From Ensifer sp. Root278 (GTDB lineage Bacteria; Pseudomonadota; Alphaproteobacteria; Rhizobiales; Rhizobiaceae): a stretch of 64,000 nt of DNA. Within the stretch, counting starts at the first letter, position 1; each line of letters begins with the position of its first letter. Shown one piece after another: positions 33,877 to 44,233 of this stretch. The notes beneath the pieces were generated by a model. That model did not search any database. It saw only the letters and a list, made by a program, of their open reading frames with translations, and was not told the origin of the DNA. The position numbers and the translations under genes were made by a program. The stretch lies in assembly GCF_001429285.1 (NCBI RefSeq), contig NZ_LMJJ01000040.1, positions 437,989 to 501,988 of the forward strand, in the 5' to 3' direction.

Positions 33877-34902
33877 ATGCTCAAGATCATGCCAAAGTCG
33901 TTTTCCGCTACCCGATCGCTCCAAAATCCGCTCGTCGTGGCGCTCGCCTATGACGGGCTGTGCACCTTCGAGTTCGGCGTCGCCGTCGAGATGTTCGGCC
34001 TGCCACGGCCGGAAATGGGCGAGGACTGGTATCGCTTCGCCGTCGCCTCGGTCGATCCCGGCGAGCTGAGGGCAACCGGCGGCGTGCGCTTTGTGGCCGA
34101 TGGCGGCATCGAGCTTCTGGCCGAGGCGGGCACGATCATCGTGCCCGGTTGGCGCGGCGCGGACCAGCCGGTGCCGGAGGCAGTCTGCCAGGCACTGCGG
34201 GATGCGCATCAGCGCGGCGCGCGCGTCCTTTCCATCTGTTCCGGCGTCTTCGTGCTGGCGGCGGCAGGCCTGCTTTCGGGCCGGAGGGCGACGACCCACT
34301 GGCGCTATACCGACAAGCTTGGGGCGTTTTATCCTGACATCGAGGTGGTGCCCGATGTGCTCTATGTCGATAGCGGGCAGGTGCTGACGTCTGCCGGCAG
34401 TGCCGCCGGCATCGACCTCTGCCTGCATCTGATCCGCCGCGATTTCGGCAGCGAGGCGGCCAACCGCGTGGCCCGCCGCCTGGTCGTGCCGCCGCACCGC
34501 GACGGCGGGCAGGCGCAGTTCATCGAGCGGGCGGTGCCTGATGTGCACGAGAGCGCCCGGCTCGGGCCCTTGCTCGACCGTATGCGCGAACGGCTGGGTG
34601 AAGACTTCTCGATCGCCGTGCTGGCAAAGGCGGCGGGCATGAGCGAGCGCACATTCCTTCGCCGCTTCGAGGCCGCGACCGGCACGACGCCGGCGCGCTG
34701 GCTCTTGACCGAGCGGCTTTCCCGCGCCCGGCAATTGCTGGAGGAAACCGCACTTGGCATGGAGCAGGTGGCCGAAGCCTCCGGCTTCGGCTCGACCCAG
34801 ACGCTGCGACACCACTTCCGCCAGCAGCTTTCGACGACACCTGCCGCCTACCGCGCGGCGTTTGGGCGAATCTTAGCGGCTACGAACCTGGCTGCGGAAT
34901 GA
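33877..34902 (+). CDS. ftrA: AraC-family regulator with glutamine-amidotransferase-like N-terminus (FtrA type)
   Basis: A 341-residue protein. The first 190 residues form the DJ-1/PfpI-like domain (VVALAYDGLCTFEFGVAVEMFGLP, then VLSICSGVFVLAAAGLLSGRRATTHW, where the Cys sits at the nucleophile elbow), and the last 100 form two helix-turn-helix motifs of AraC type (FSIAVLAKAAGMSERTFLRRFEAATGTTPARWL and MEQVAEASGFGSTQTLRHHFRQQL). This is the architecture of FtrA and other GATase1-AraC regulators. It is divergent from the rhodanese gene. A second ATG at 33889 may be the true start, since the first lies very close to an inverted repeat. Confidence 0.85.
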   Translation: MLKIMPKSFSATRSLQNPLVVALAYDGLCTFEFGVAVEMFGLPRPEMGEDWYRFAVASVDPGELRATGGVRFVADGGIELLAEAGTIIVPGWRGADQPVPEAVCQALRDAHQRGARVLSICSGVFVLAAAGLLSGRRATTHWRYTDKLGAFYPDIEVVPDVLYVDSGQVLTSAGSAAGIDLCLHLIRRDFGSEAANRVARRLVVPPHRDGGQAQFIERAVPDVHESARLGPLLDRMRERLGEDFSIAVLAKAAGMSERTFLRRFEAATGTTPARWLLTERLSRARQLLEETALGMEQVAEASGFGSTQTLRHHFRQQLSTTPAAYRAAFGRILAATNLAAE

Positions 34903-34976
34903 CCTTGGCGGTATACGTTGCGTCGGCGTGCGCGCTCCTTGCGATCTCCGAAGTTGACAAAATAGGGACAAATGGT

Positions 34977-35486
34977 GTGACGAGCTCAAAGCCAAAGAGG
35001 GTCAGGCGCAAGGTCGGCGATATCCTGCGCATCGACCTGGGGTCTGGCCAGCACGCCTATGCGCAGGTTGCGAGCGAGCCGTTGATTGTCTTTTTCGACG
35101 GCGTGTTCACAAAAGACGTCGCAATCGAGGAAATTCCTACGCTGCCCGTCGTGTTTACGCTTGGTGTGTTCAGGTATGCAGTGACCAAGGGTGTATGGCC
35201 TGTAATCGCTTCGCAGCCGTTGACGCCAGAAAATGCGCAGGAGCCCTTCTTCTTCAGACAGGACATCATCAACGGCCGCCTCTTTCTCTATCATTCCACC
35301 TTCGCCGATCAGAATTTTGAGCGTCCTGCCTCCCTTGCTGAATGTACAGGCCTCGAATGCGTCGCGGTATGGGAACCGGAGCACGTCGTTGACCGGCTAC
35401 GCGATCATGCAGCGGGGCGGCCGAACCGATGGGCCGAGGCGCTGAAAATCGACACGGCCCTCCTGACATCACCAAGCCGAGCTTAG
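34977..35486 (+). CDS. Imm26-family immunity protein, no toxin gene seen nearby
   Basis: A product of about 169 residues with the Imm26 pattern at its start: KPKRVRRKVGDILRIDLGSGQHAYAQVASEPLIVFFD, followed by IPTLPVVFTLGVFRYAVTKGVWPVIASQPL. Imm26 proteins neutralise toxins of polymorphic or contact-dependent systems. The GTG at 34977 is the preferred start, since family similarity begins at once; the frame is open 26 codons further up, overlapping the FtrA-type gene. No WHH, HNH, Rhs, VgrG or CdiA-like gene lies within this window, so it is an orphan here. The family assignment is by eye. Confidence 0.6.
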   Translation: MTSSKPKRVRRKVGDILRIDLGSGQHAYAQVASEPLIVFFDGVFTKDVAIEEIPTLPVVFTLGVFRYAVTKGVWPVIASQPLTPENAQEPFFFRQDIINGRLFLYHSTFADQNFERPASLAECTGLECVAVWEPEHVVDRLRDHAAGRPNRWAEALKIDTALLTSPSRA

Positions 35487-35496
35487 CCGCTGGCCG

Positions 35497-36480
35497 CTAC
35501 GCCTCCGACAGCGCAGGTTCGGTACCGTCCTTGCGAAAGAAGGACCGGAAGAACACGGCGTCCGGCGCCGAGGCGATGACCCGGGCGACGATGGCTGTTG
35601 CCGCAATGGCAAAGACGAGACGCCCGAAGAACACGCTGGTGAAATCCGCGCCCAGCGCGACGACCACCAATGTGTCTTCTATCAGGCTGTGGCCAAAGCC
35701 CATGAAGACGCAGGCGAGGAAGACCTGGCGCGGCTCGACCTTGGCTTCGCGGGCCTCGCGGATCAGCAGTGCACCACCGTAGGAGATACCGAGGAGCACG
35801 CCGACGGCGGCGAAGGGCACCGTTTGCGACTGGATGCCCGCAAGGCGGAAGAGTGGCGCCATGCCCCGGTTCAGCCAGCCGAGGATGCCGACGAGCTTCA
35901 GAATCTCGATCGTCCAACTCAAGGCGAGCAGCACCACGAGCATGGTGGCGAGCGTCTTCAGCGTGCTCAAGCCGAAGGCGAGCCAGCCGGAGCCCTCGTT
36001 GACCGGTATCCATGTGGGATTCAGCGGCGTGGTGAGCCATCCGGTTACCGCGAAGACTTGGTGTAGCAATGCCGCGAAGACGAGGCCGCCGCCAATCCTG
36101 AATGCTCCGGTGACGAGGAAGCTCGGCCCGGCCTTTTGGATGATGCGCTGCTCGATCGGGATGGCATGCGCCACCAGCATCAATGCCGAAAAGACGGTCA
36201 TGTCGGCAGTCGTCAGCTCCGAGACCGGGACCAGCGCGAAGACGACGACGACCGCCCCCCAGATGCCGACAAGCAGGCCGGTCAGCCAGGCGAAGGCAAG
36301 CTCTGGCGGCAGGCCGACGAGTGTCATCAGCGGCTCGAAGGCGGGTGCGACCGCGCGGATGACGCCGAGTTCCTGCAGCACATGGGTAACGATCGTAACC
36401 GGCACGATGATGCGGACCAGGTCAAGGTAGACTTCGAGTGTGGCGAGCGTCTTGCGGTAGAAAATCATGTGAACGGCCAT
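35497..36480 (-). CDS. nucleoside-recognition (Gate) domain membrane protein
   Basis: A 327-residue inner-membrane protein with about eight hydrophobic segments. [21 protein letters not shown] and [28 protein letters not shown] in the first half, and [58 protein letters not shown] in the second, carry the Gate (PF07670) pattern with its conserved GxSxxGxxL loop. Related proteins transport nucleosides or are spore-maturation-like. It is divergent from an Lrp-type gene, with a palindrome between, so that regulator probably controls it. Substrate unknown. Confidence 0.78.
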   Translation of the reverse strand: MAVHMIFYRKTLATLEVYLDLVRIIVPVTIVTHVLQELGVIRAVAPAFEPLMTLVGLPPELAFAWLTGLLVGIWGAVVVVFALVPVSELTTADMTVFSALMLVAHAIPIEQRIIQKAGPSFLVTGAFRIGGGLVFAALLHQVFAVTGWLTTPLNPTWIPVNEGSGWLAFGLSTLKTLATMLVVLLALSWTIEILKLVGILGWLNRGMAPLFRLAGIQSQTVPFAAVGVLLGISYGGALLIREAREAKVEPRQVFLACVFMGFGHSLIEDTLVVVALGADFTSVFFGRLVFAIAATAIVARVIASAPDAVFFRSFFRKDGTEPALSEA

Positions 36481-36557
36481 GACGGTGTCTCCTTGAATGT
36501 GTTGTCCAAGGACTAGCGCGAGGCCCTTCGCAGTTGTGGTCAAAATATGCACTTTCA

Positions 36558-36572
36558 TGCAATAAAATTGCA
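36558..36572. promoter_or_regulatory. candidate Lrp-type operator, TGCAAT-3-ATTGCA
   Basis: TGCAAT at 36558-36563 and ATTGCA at 36567-36572 make a perfect AT-rich palindrome with a 3-base spacer. It lies in the middle of the 116-base region between the Gate-domain gene and the Lrp-type gene, 24 bases before the regulator start. Lrp/AsnC proteins favour this kind of site. Confidence 0.5.
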
Positions 36573-36596
36573 AATGGCTACAACAGGGGGACGGAG

Positions 36597-37052
36597 ATGG
36601 ACAAGATCGACAGCAAGCTTCTGAGGCTGCTGCAGGAGGATGCGTCGCGCACCAATGCCGATCTCGCGGCTGAAGTCGGCCTGTCGCCGTCAAGCTGCCT
36701 GCGCCGCATAAGGCGCCTTCACCAGACCGGCGTCATCGACCGGATTGTCGCTGTCCTCAATCCGGCAAAGGCCGGGCGAACGATGAAGGCGATCATTACC
36801 GTGGAGCTCGAGCGTCACGGCGAACAATTCGTCCGCCGCTTCCTCGACATGGCCGCCAAGGAGCCGGCGGTGATCCAGGCCTATAGCGTCAGCGGCGAGA
36901 CCGATGCGCTCTTGATGCTGCGACTGAAAGACATGGACGAGCTCGACGCGCTGACCGAGCGGCTTTTCAAGGAAGAGAGCAACGTTGCGCGCTATTACAC
37001 GTCGTTCGTGATCCGCACCGGCAAGGAGACGACGGAGATTCCGCTGGGGTAG
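36597..37052 (+). CDS. Lrp/AsnC-family transcriptional regulator
   Basis: A 151-residue protein with the full family layout: [55 protein letters not shown] (helix-turn-helix) and then [55 protein letters not shown] (RAM domain). The start at 36597 is preceded by GGGGGACGGAG; an upstream GTG/ATG frame is less likely. It is divergent from the nucleoside-gate gene and its own promoter likely overlaps the palindrome between them. Effector unknown. Confidence 0.88.
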   Translation: MDKIDSKLLRLLQEDASRTNADLAAEVGLSPSSCLRRIRRLHQTGVIDRIVAVLNPAKAGRTMKAIITVELERHGEQFVRRFLDMAAKEPAVIQAYSVSGETDALLMLRLKDMDELDALTERLFKEESNVARYYTSFVIRTGKETTEIPLG

Positions 37053-37135
37053 GGTCGCATCGGGACACTCGGTATCGCCGCGCGCTTGGTTCGCGCCGGG
37101 GCAACGTGCCCCGGCGCACAAGACTGTCGCGACCG

Positions 37136-37885
37136 TCACTTCACCGCAGCATTGCCGCCATCGGCAAAGAGCGCCGCACCGGAGACGAAGCTTGCCATCG
37201 GGCCGGAGAGGAAGAGGGCGGCCTGGGCAATTTCTTCCGGCTGGGCGATGCGCTTCATCGCGTGCAGGCCGGCGGCCCATTCCTTCTGCTCCTTGCTGCC
37301 GCCCGCCGGCGTATCGACTCCACCCGGGAGCAGGGCGTTGGCGCGGATGCCCTTTGCGCCATAGTCGGCGGTGATGCCCTTTACGAGGCCCATCAGTCCG
37401 GCCTTCGCTGCGCCATAGGCGGCCATGCCGGGAATGCCGACGCTGGTGCCGACGAAGGTGGAGGTGAAGACCAGCGATCCGCCATCACGCGCAAGCATCG
37501 CCGGGATCTGGTGGCGGGCGCCGAGAAAGGCGGAGGTGAGGTTGGTGGCAAGCGATTGCTGCCATTCCGAAGCGGTGATCTCGGCGACCGGCTTCATGAC
37601 GTTGACGACGCCAGCATTGTTGACGGCGATGTCGAGACCGCCGAACTGTTTCAGCGCCGCCTCCACCAGCCGGATATGGGTGGCTTCGTCGGTAACGTCG
37701 CCGCTGACGGCGATCGCTTCGCCGCCATCCTCGCGGATCGCCTCGACAACGGCCGTAAGCTGCGCCTTGCCGCGGGCATTGGCGACGATCTTCGCACCCT
37801 CGGCGGCGAAGAGCTTGGCGACTGCGCGGCCGATGCCCGAGGAGGCACCGGTGACGATAACGATCTTGTCTTGCAGCATGGTCAT
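37136..37885 (-). CDS. short-chain dehydrogenase/reductase (classical SDR)
   Basis: A 249-residue enzyme with the classical SDR landmarks: IVIVTGASSGIGRAVAKLFAAEG (TGxxxGxG), VNNAGVVNVM (NNAG), GGSLVFTSTFVG with the catalytic Ser position, and MAAYGAAKAGLMGLVKG (YxxxK with Tyr and Lys). The C-terminus ends GAALFADGG, typical of the FabG-like group. It uses NAD(P)H to reduce or oxidise an unknown alcohol/ketone. It lies alone between an Lrp-type gene and a GFA gene, reading leftward from a promoter shared with neither. Confidence 0.88.
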   Translation of the reverse strand: MTMLQDKIVIVTGASSGIGRAVAKLFAAEGAKIVANARGKAQLTAVVEAIREDGGEAIAVSGDVTDEATHIRLVEAALKQFGGLDIAVNNAGVVNVMKPVAEITASEWQQSLATNLTSAFLGARHQIPAMLARDGGSLVFTSTFVGTSVGIPGMAAYGAAKAGLMGLVKGITADYGAKGIRANALLPGGVDTPAGGSKEQKEWAAGLHAMKRIAQPEEIAQAALFLSGPMASFVSGAALFADGGNAAVK

Positions 37886-38050
37886 GGACTTTCTCCTCTT
37901 TGGTTGAGGCGCCTTGACTAATGCTGGGAGGGGGGAGCGCCCACCCGATTTCCGCCCACTCAATTCGGAAGACGGTTGAGGGACGACGATTTTCAATCGG
38001 CGGGGCCGGTGGCATAGTCCGAGCCGACAAGAGGGGCAGGGAGGAACGGG

Positions 38051-38458
38051 ATGCTGAGGACCTATCGGGGGAGCTGCCATTGCGGCGCGGTGCGCATCGA
38101 GGCGGACATGGACATCAGCGCCGGCACCGGGAAATGCAATTGCACGATCTGCGTGAAGATGCGGCTCTGGTCGGTGGTGGTGAAGCCCGAGGCTTTCCGC
38201 CTGATCGCCGGCGAAGAGGCGTTGACGGACTATCGCGGGCGCAACCCGGTCGCCCATCATTTCTTCTGCAGCCAGTGCGGCGTCAGGCCATTCGAGCGGA
38301 TCGACGCGCCGAACATGACCGACGAGACCTACTACAACATCAACGTCGCCTGCCTCGATGGCGTCGATATCGACGAGTTAGTCTCAGCCCCCGTGACCTA
38401 TTGCGATGGGCTCAACAACAACTGGGGTTCGATGCCGGCCGAGGTGCGGCATTTGTAG
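38051..38458 (+). CDS. GFA-family protein (glutathione-dependent formaldehyde-activating type)
   Basis: A 135-residue zinc-binding protein. SCHCGAVRIEADM near the start, CNCTICVKM near residue 30 and FFCSQCGVRPFERI near residue 73 provide the CxC...CxxC...CxxC set that binds two zinc ions in the CENP-V/GFA fold. The formaldehyde-activating role assigned to the type member does not hold for most of the family. GGGAGG lies a few bases before the start. It is followed by a gene of unknown function on the same strand. Confidence 0.85.
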   Translation: MLRTYRGSCHCGAVRIEADMDISAGTGKCNCTICVKMRLWSVVVKPEAFRLIAGEEALTDYRGRNPVAHHFFCSQCGVRPFERIDAPNMTDETYYNINVACLDGVDIDELVSAPVTYCDGLNNNWGSMPAEVRHL

Positions 38459-38473
38459 GGCTGGAATTGATTG

Positions 38474-39082
38474 ATGGTGGAAAAGACGTTTCCTGAGGCT
38501 TTCCCGATCGCACTTCGCTGTCAGTCCGTGAATGCTGTTTCGGCACTCAGGTTGAATTCCGACTATGTATCCGGCCAGTTTTCGGTCAACATTCTCGGCG
38601 AGACCTTGCGCATACCCAACCGAGTTCATCTATCGGCAAGGCCGGAGTTCCCGGGACTGAGCCTGTTCGAGCGGCAGATGGCCCTTTGCTTGCTCACGCG
38701 CAGCACGGACGGCTTCCAACGCCAGGCCGCTCTGCAAGAAGTCCTTCGCATCAATCAGCCCTGGTCCATTCCCTTCGTAATCGCGCTGATCGGCGAATAC
38801 GTCGTCGAAATCATCCGGGATATCCACGCGGCTCTACTCGACCTGGAGCGGGACGTCGTCTCGGCATTTATCAGGGCGAACCCGGTGTTTTATATGCTCA
38901 CGTGTGATCGGGTGATGAGCTATTGGGACTGCTACTACCGTTGGCAGTTTTCGCGCAGTGATTACGTGGGCTTCAAACTCTTGCGGGAACTGGGTGCAAT
39001 GCGTGATCTCGAACAGTGCCGTCCCCGAGAGGCGGCGTCGATAGGGACTGGCGGTCTCCGTGACCTGTCCAACTCCCACTAG
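38474..39082 (+). CDS. hypothetical protein
   Basis: A 202-residue soluble-looking protein of normal codon use. It opens MVEKTFPEAFPIALRCQSVNAVSALRLNSDY and has NILGETLRIPNRVHLS, LLTRSTDGFQRQAALQEVL, PFVIALIGEYVVEIIRDI and MSYWDCYYRW, which suggests a mixed alpha/beta fold. I recognise no family. It starts 15 bases after the GFA gene on the same strand, so they may share a transcript. It ends in a 4-base convergent overlap with the LysR gene on the other strand. Confidence 0.65.
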   Translation: MVEKTFPEAFPIALRCQSVNAVSALRLNSDYVSGQFSVNILGETLRIPNRVHLSARPEFPGLSLFERQMALCLLTRSTDGFQRQAALQEVLRINQPWSIPFVIALIGEYVVEIIRDIHAALLDLERDVVSAFIRANPVFYMLTCDRVMSYWDCYYRWQFSRSDYVGFKLLRELGAMRDLEQCRPREAASIGTGGLRDLSNSH

Positions 39083-39972
39083 TCCTCGTCCAGGTTCTCC
39101 AGCGTCCTCAGGGCATTGAGCGTTTCGCGCAGCGCCCGGTCGAGCCGCTTGTCGCGGCGAAGCACGAGGGCGGAGCGGCGTGAGAAGGGCGGCGTAACCT
39201 GCCGCACCTCCAGCCGTTCGCGATCCCCGGCGCGCAGCGCGATCTCCGGAACGAGGGCAGCACCCAGGCCGGCGGCGACCATTTCCTTGATCGCATCGAC
39301 GCTGCCGAACGACATCAGCGGTTTGACGTCGGTGCCGCCCGACGCCAGCCATTCATCGGTAATCCGGCGGGTGTTGGCGCCCGGTTCGTAGAGGATCATC
39401 GGGTACTTCGCCAGGGTTTTTGCGGTCACGCTCTCGGGGAGATCGGTTCCCAGAGGGGCGATTGCGACGAAGCGTTCGTCGAAGAGCGGCGCGACATCGA
39501 AGATGCGGCCGGTGACGGGCAGGGTGACCAGTCCGATATCGAGCAGGTTTTCATCGACCGCCCGGACGATGTCGGCGCTGTTGCCGGTCGTTACCGTGAT
39601 ATCGAGGTCGGGGAAGCGGCGCTTCAGATCGGCGAGCAGCGGCGGCAGCAGGAAGGCGCAAGGGGTAGCACCGGTGCCGAGCCGCACCCGGCCAAGCACG
39701 CCCTTGGCATGGCGCGCCACCGCTTCGATGGCCTGGCTGGTTGCAGCCTCGATGCGGCCGGCATGGGCAAGCAGTTCCTCGCCTGCCGCACTCGGCCTTG
39801 CCGTGCGGCCGACGCGCTCGACCAGGCGCACGCCAAGCTGTTTTTCCAGCGCACGCACCTGCAGGCTGATTGCCGGCTGCGTCAGCCCCAGTCGCTCGGC
39901 GGCCGCCGAGAAGCTGCCGAGTTCGGCCACCAGCGCGAAGGTTTTGAGATAATCGAGATCGAGGGTGCTCAT
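39079..39972 (-). CDS. LysR-family transcriptional regulator
   Basis: A complete 297-residue regulator: LKTFALVAELGSFSAAAERLGLTQPAISLQVRALEKQLGVRLVERVG is the winged helix, and VRLGTGATPCAFLLPPLLADLKRRFPDLDITVTTGNSADIVRAVDENLLDIGLVTLPV opens the periplasmic-binding-like effector domain. The full domain continues to the C-terminus without damage. It is divergent from a DUF1127 gene, the ATG of which lies 75 bases away, so it may regulate it. Target metabolite unknown. Confidence 0.9.
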   Translation of the reverse strand: MSTLDLDYLKTFALVAELGSFSAAAERLGLTQPAISLQVRALEKQLGVRLVERVGRTARPSAAGEELLAHAGRIEAATSQAIEAVARHAKGVLGRVRLGTGATPCAFLLPPLLADLKRRFPDLDITVTTGNSADIVRAVDENLLDIGLVTLPVTGRIFDVAPLFDERFVAIAPLGTDLPESVTAKTLAKYPMILYEPGANTRRITDEWLASGGTDVKPLMSFGSVDAIKEMVAAGLGAALVPEIALRAGDRERLEVRQVTPPFSRRSALVLRRDKRLDRALRETLNALRTLENLDED

Positions 39973-40046
39973 ATCAAAGTTTCTCTTATGCGTTAGATAT
40001 GAAAGCTAAGCTTCTTTTATGGAATGTCGAGGCGCAGACTGTGCCC

Positions 40047-40292
40047 ATGGTGAGAAACAAAACATGGGTGTTCGACATGTTCCGGGAAATCGGCCTTTAT
40101 CTCGTCGCCTCGCCGCAGTCGCGGTACTGGCAGTTGCAGCAGTTGCGCGAACTGGACGCGGAGCGCCTTGCCGACATCGGGATCACAGCGGGAGAAGCGC
40201 AGCTTGGAAGGCGCAAGGCAGCCCCGATGCGGGCGCGAGAGAGCGCAATGCCCCCACGGCATGCCGAAGCTGTGCGGGCAGGGGCGATGTAG
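40047..40292 (+). CDS. DUF1127 domain small protein
   Basis: An 81-residue protein with the short DUF1127 motif at residues 27-48 (WQLQQLRELDAERLADIGIT), followed by an Arg/Ala-rich basic tail. DUF1127 proteins are numerous in rhizobia and Agrobacterium, where some bind regulators of phosphate or carbon metabolism through this arginine-rich helix. The start at 40047 gives the usual length; an ATG at 39999 is in frame but would overlap the region near the divergent LysR gene. Cytoplasmic. Confidence 0.7.
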   Translation: MVRNKTWVFDMFREIGLYLVASPQSRYWQLQQLRELDAERLADIGITAGEAQLGRRKAAPMRARESAMPPRHAEAVRAGAM

Positions 40293-40383
40293 GCGCTGCA
40301 GGTATGGGCGACGATTTCGCCTCTTGAGGCGGTGGGGCGAGGGGCGCCGGCCAAACGCGTGAAAGCCTTGGCTCAATCCGACG

Positions 40384-40995
40384 CTAATCCCAGCTTTCGA
40401 TCGTGAGGCCCGGCCAAAGGGCGCGCCAGCGATTGACCTTCCACTCGTATATCTCGCGCGTGATCTGGCTCTTGTTGGCCCGCACGATGGGGGCCAGCAG
40501 ATCGCCAAGGCCGAAGGGTGCGCAAATGTCGAGCCCGTCGTCGGCCGGGCGAATGCCGACAGCGGTGGCTGTGGTCGGGAATGTCGCGATGGCCTCTTCC
40601 ATCGAACTATAGGGCTTGATCGGGCTGCCGAATTTCTCCCGGTACCAGAGATGGACACGCGCCTCGTTCTTGACATCGATCCGGACGGACCAGTCAGTGA
40701 ACAGGTTTCCGATCCGGGTGGCGTGCGCGGCCTCCGCCTCTTCGGAAAGGTCGTCAGCGTCGAAATAGACGACGTCGATGTCGCTGATCCCATGTGCGGG
40801 AGGCAAATCGAAGGCATGGTTCCAGACGGTTTGTGCGATTGCCCCGGCCACCAGCCAGCCAGCCGGCAGGGCAATCTTCTCCCAGTTTCCGAGGATCGGA
40901 GAAAGTAGCGGGCTCTTGAGGACGATGGCCCGCAGCTCCTCGTGCCCGCGCATCGGAATTTGCCTTCGGTCTGAGAGGATCTCAGCATCTGCCAT
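40384..40995 (-). CDS. nucleotidyltransferase family protein (PF06042 type)
   Basis: A 203-residue protein. ALPAGWLVAGAIAQTVWNHAFDLPPAHGISDIDVVYFDADD carries the G-G/S-like turn and the DxD metal pair (DID) of the nucleotidyltransferase fold. VRIDVKNEARVHLWYREKFGSPIKPYSSMEEAIATFPTTATAVGIR follows, typical of this uncharacterised bacterial family. The start at 40995 is directly after the stop of the next leftward gene at 40997, so the two are probably cotranscribed. The substrate is not known; a role in nucleotide or tRNA modification is only a guess. Confidence 0.8.
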   Translation of the reverse strand: MADAEILSDRRQIPMRGHEELRAIVLKSPLLSPILGNWEKIALPAGWLVAGAIAQTVWNHAFDLPPAHGISDIDVVYFDADDLSEEAEAAHATRIGNLFTDWSVRIDVKNEARVHLWYREKFGSPIKPYSSMEEAIATFPTTATAVGIRPADDGLDICAPFGLGDLLAPIVRANKSQITREIYEWKVNRWRALWPGLTIESWD

Positions 40996-40996
40996 G

Positions 40997-41695
40997 TCAC
41001 GCCCTGGATATCGAGAATCCGTCGAGCCTGATATCGCCCGCTGTCTGCACGGTTCCAGCGGCGATCCACACGGGATCTCCAAAACATTCGACCCGCCTGC
41101 CTGTGACGACGATGCCGTCGCCGTCGTTGCAGGCGACGATCGGCTGTGCCGTATGCGTGCTGTAGCGCAAGAGCGCGGGCAGGTAAGTGTCGTCGTCGCT
41201 GAGATGCGGAAAGAACGCGAACGGCACGAGATCGAGCGCGTCGCCGTCTGCCATGTCCTCGGGTATCAGGCCAATGAAGAGCGCGTCCGTCGTGATCGTC
41301 GGGGCCATGAGGATGGCGCCGGCGCTGACGCCGATCAGGATGCCGCCGGCGAGGGCCCAGTCTCGGATCGGACCGAGCATGCGGCTTTGCTTCAGCCGTT
41401 CGAGAAATCCGCCGGTATGTCCGCCCGAAAGGTGAATGGCATCTGAGGCGAAGAGTGCTGCGATGTCTTCTGCCGAATGGGGCTCGTCGAGATCGTAGAA
41501 CAGCGCGAGATCGAGGCCGTATCGGCCGTAATAGGACCGGGCAGCAAGGAAGAAGCTGCGGTCCGGCTCCGGGCCGGATGCGACATAGGCGATGCGGCGT
41601 CCCGGCCCAAGCGCCTCAAGCATTTCCACGAGCCTTCGATCGATCGCCGAACATTTCGGGAAAAGCTGATCGCTGTAGAGGACGAGGTTGACCAT
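40997..41695 (-). CDS. peptidase E-like (S51 family, class I glutamine-amidotransferase fold)
   Basis: A 232-residue protein. VLYSDQLFPKCSAIDRRLVEMLEAL and AIHLSGGHTGGFLERLKQ form the first half of the S51/DJ-1-like fold, and ALAGGILIGVSAGAILMAPTITTDALF contains the catalytic serine of the family (GVSAGA). S51 peptidases cleave Asp-X dipeptides; some relatives are cyanophycinases. The start at 41695 is close to the end of the upstream region of a membrane-protein gene. It overlaps in transcription with the nucleotidyltransferase gene just downstream, one base apart. Confidence 0.8.
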   Translation of the reverse strand: MVNLVLYSDQLFPKCSAIDRRLVEMLEALGPGRRIAYVASGPEPDRSFFLAARSYYGRYGLDLALFYDLDEPHSAEDIAALFASDAIHLSGGHTGGFLERLKQSRMLGPIRDWALAGGILIGVSAGAILMAPTITTDALFIGLIPEDMADGDALDLVPFAFFPHLSDDDTYLPALLRYSTHTAQPIVACNDGDGIVVTGRRVECFGDPVWIAAGTVQTAGDIRLDGFSISRA

Positions 41696-41772
41696 CTTGA
41701 CCTCCTGCTTTCCCGCGCCTGCGACCGCACGGGATTGTCCAGTCTTCACACCGTTCCCGAACGTTCCGTTTT

Positions 41773-42144
41773 CTAGCTTGCCCGTGCAGGCTGCTGCGAT
41801 ACACGCCGCCCATAGCGCCAGACGCCGAGCCAGCTGAAATAGTTGAGCAGAAGCAAGAGCAGCAAACCCAAGAAACCTGATATCAAGCCTTCGTCTCCGG
41901 GTTGGGGTGAGGTGATGAGTGAGACGAGGTCCCAAACCTTGGCCAGCGAGGTGTAGAGGCACCAGCCAGCGAGAAACCAACTGAACGGCCGCCACAGCGG
42001 AAAGGGCGGGATCTTCAGGTCGAAGGCGTAGGCAAACAGCCCTATCGTGACCGCAAATTCCACGACCAGACCTACATAGAACAGCGCTCGGTCGGCGGAC
42101 GACAGCTGGCGTGCTATTTCAGGTGGCAACGTGACAAAAGCCAA
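41773..42144 (-). CDS. small integral membrane protein, function unknown
   Basis: A 123-residue protein with three hydrophobic segments (LFYVGLVVEFAVTIGLFAYAF, PFSWFLAGWCLYTSLAKVW, ISGFLGLLLLLLLNYFSWLGVW) and a basic end (RYGRRV). No family is recognised. The start is a TTG at 42144, because no ATG or GTG with a good ribosome-binding site precedes the first segment; this makes the 5' end uncertain. It lies between the peptidase E gene and macB on the same strand with gaps of 77 and 137 bases, so it is likely its own unit. Confidence 0.5.
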   Translation of the reverse strand: MAFVTLPPEIARQLSSADRALFYVGLVVEFAVTIGLFAYAFDLKIPPFPLWRPFSWFLAGWCLYTSLAKVWDLVSLITSPQPGDEGLISGFLGLLLLLLLNYFSWLGVWRYGRRVSQQPARAS

Positions 42145-42281
42145 TGACAGGAGAAAAATGAAAATCAGCCCGTAAAGTACTGCAAACGCTTTCTACATCG
42201 CGAATCATCCCGGTTGCCCGGTTGCTATCTTCGGTGGTGGCACTCGATTTGTCCACGGCCCCGCCGAGGGCCGCGCGCCGC

Positions 42282-44225
<1,944 letters not shown>

Positions 44226-44233
44226 GGCCAACC

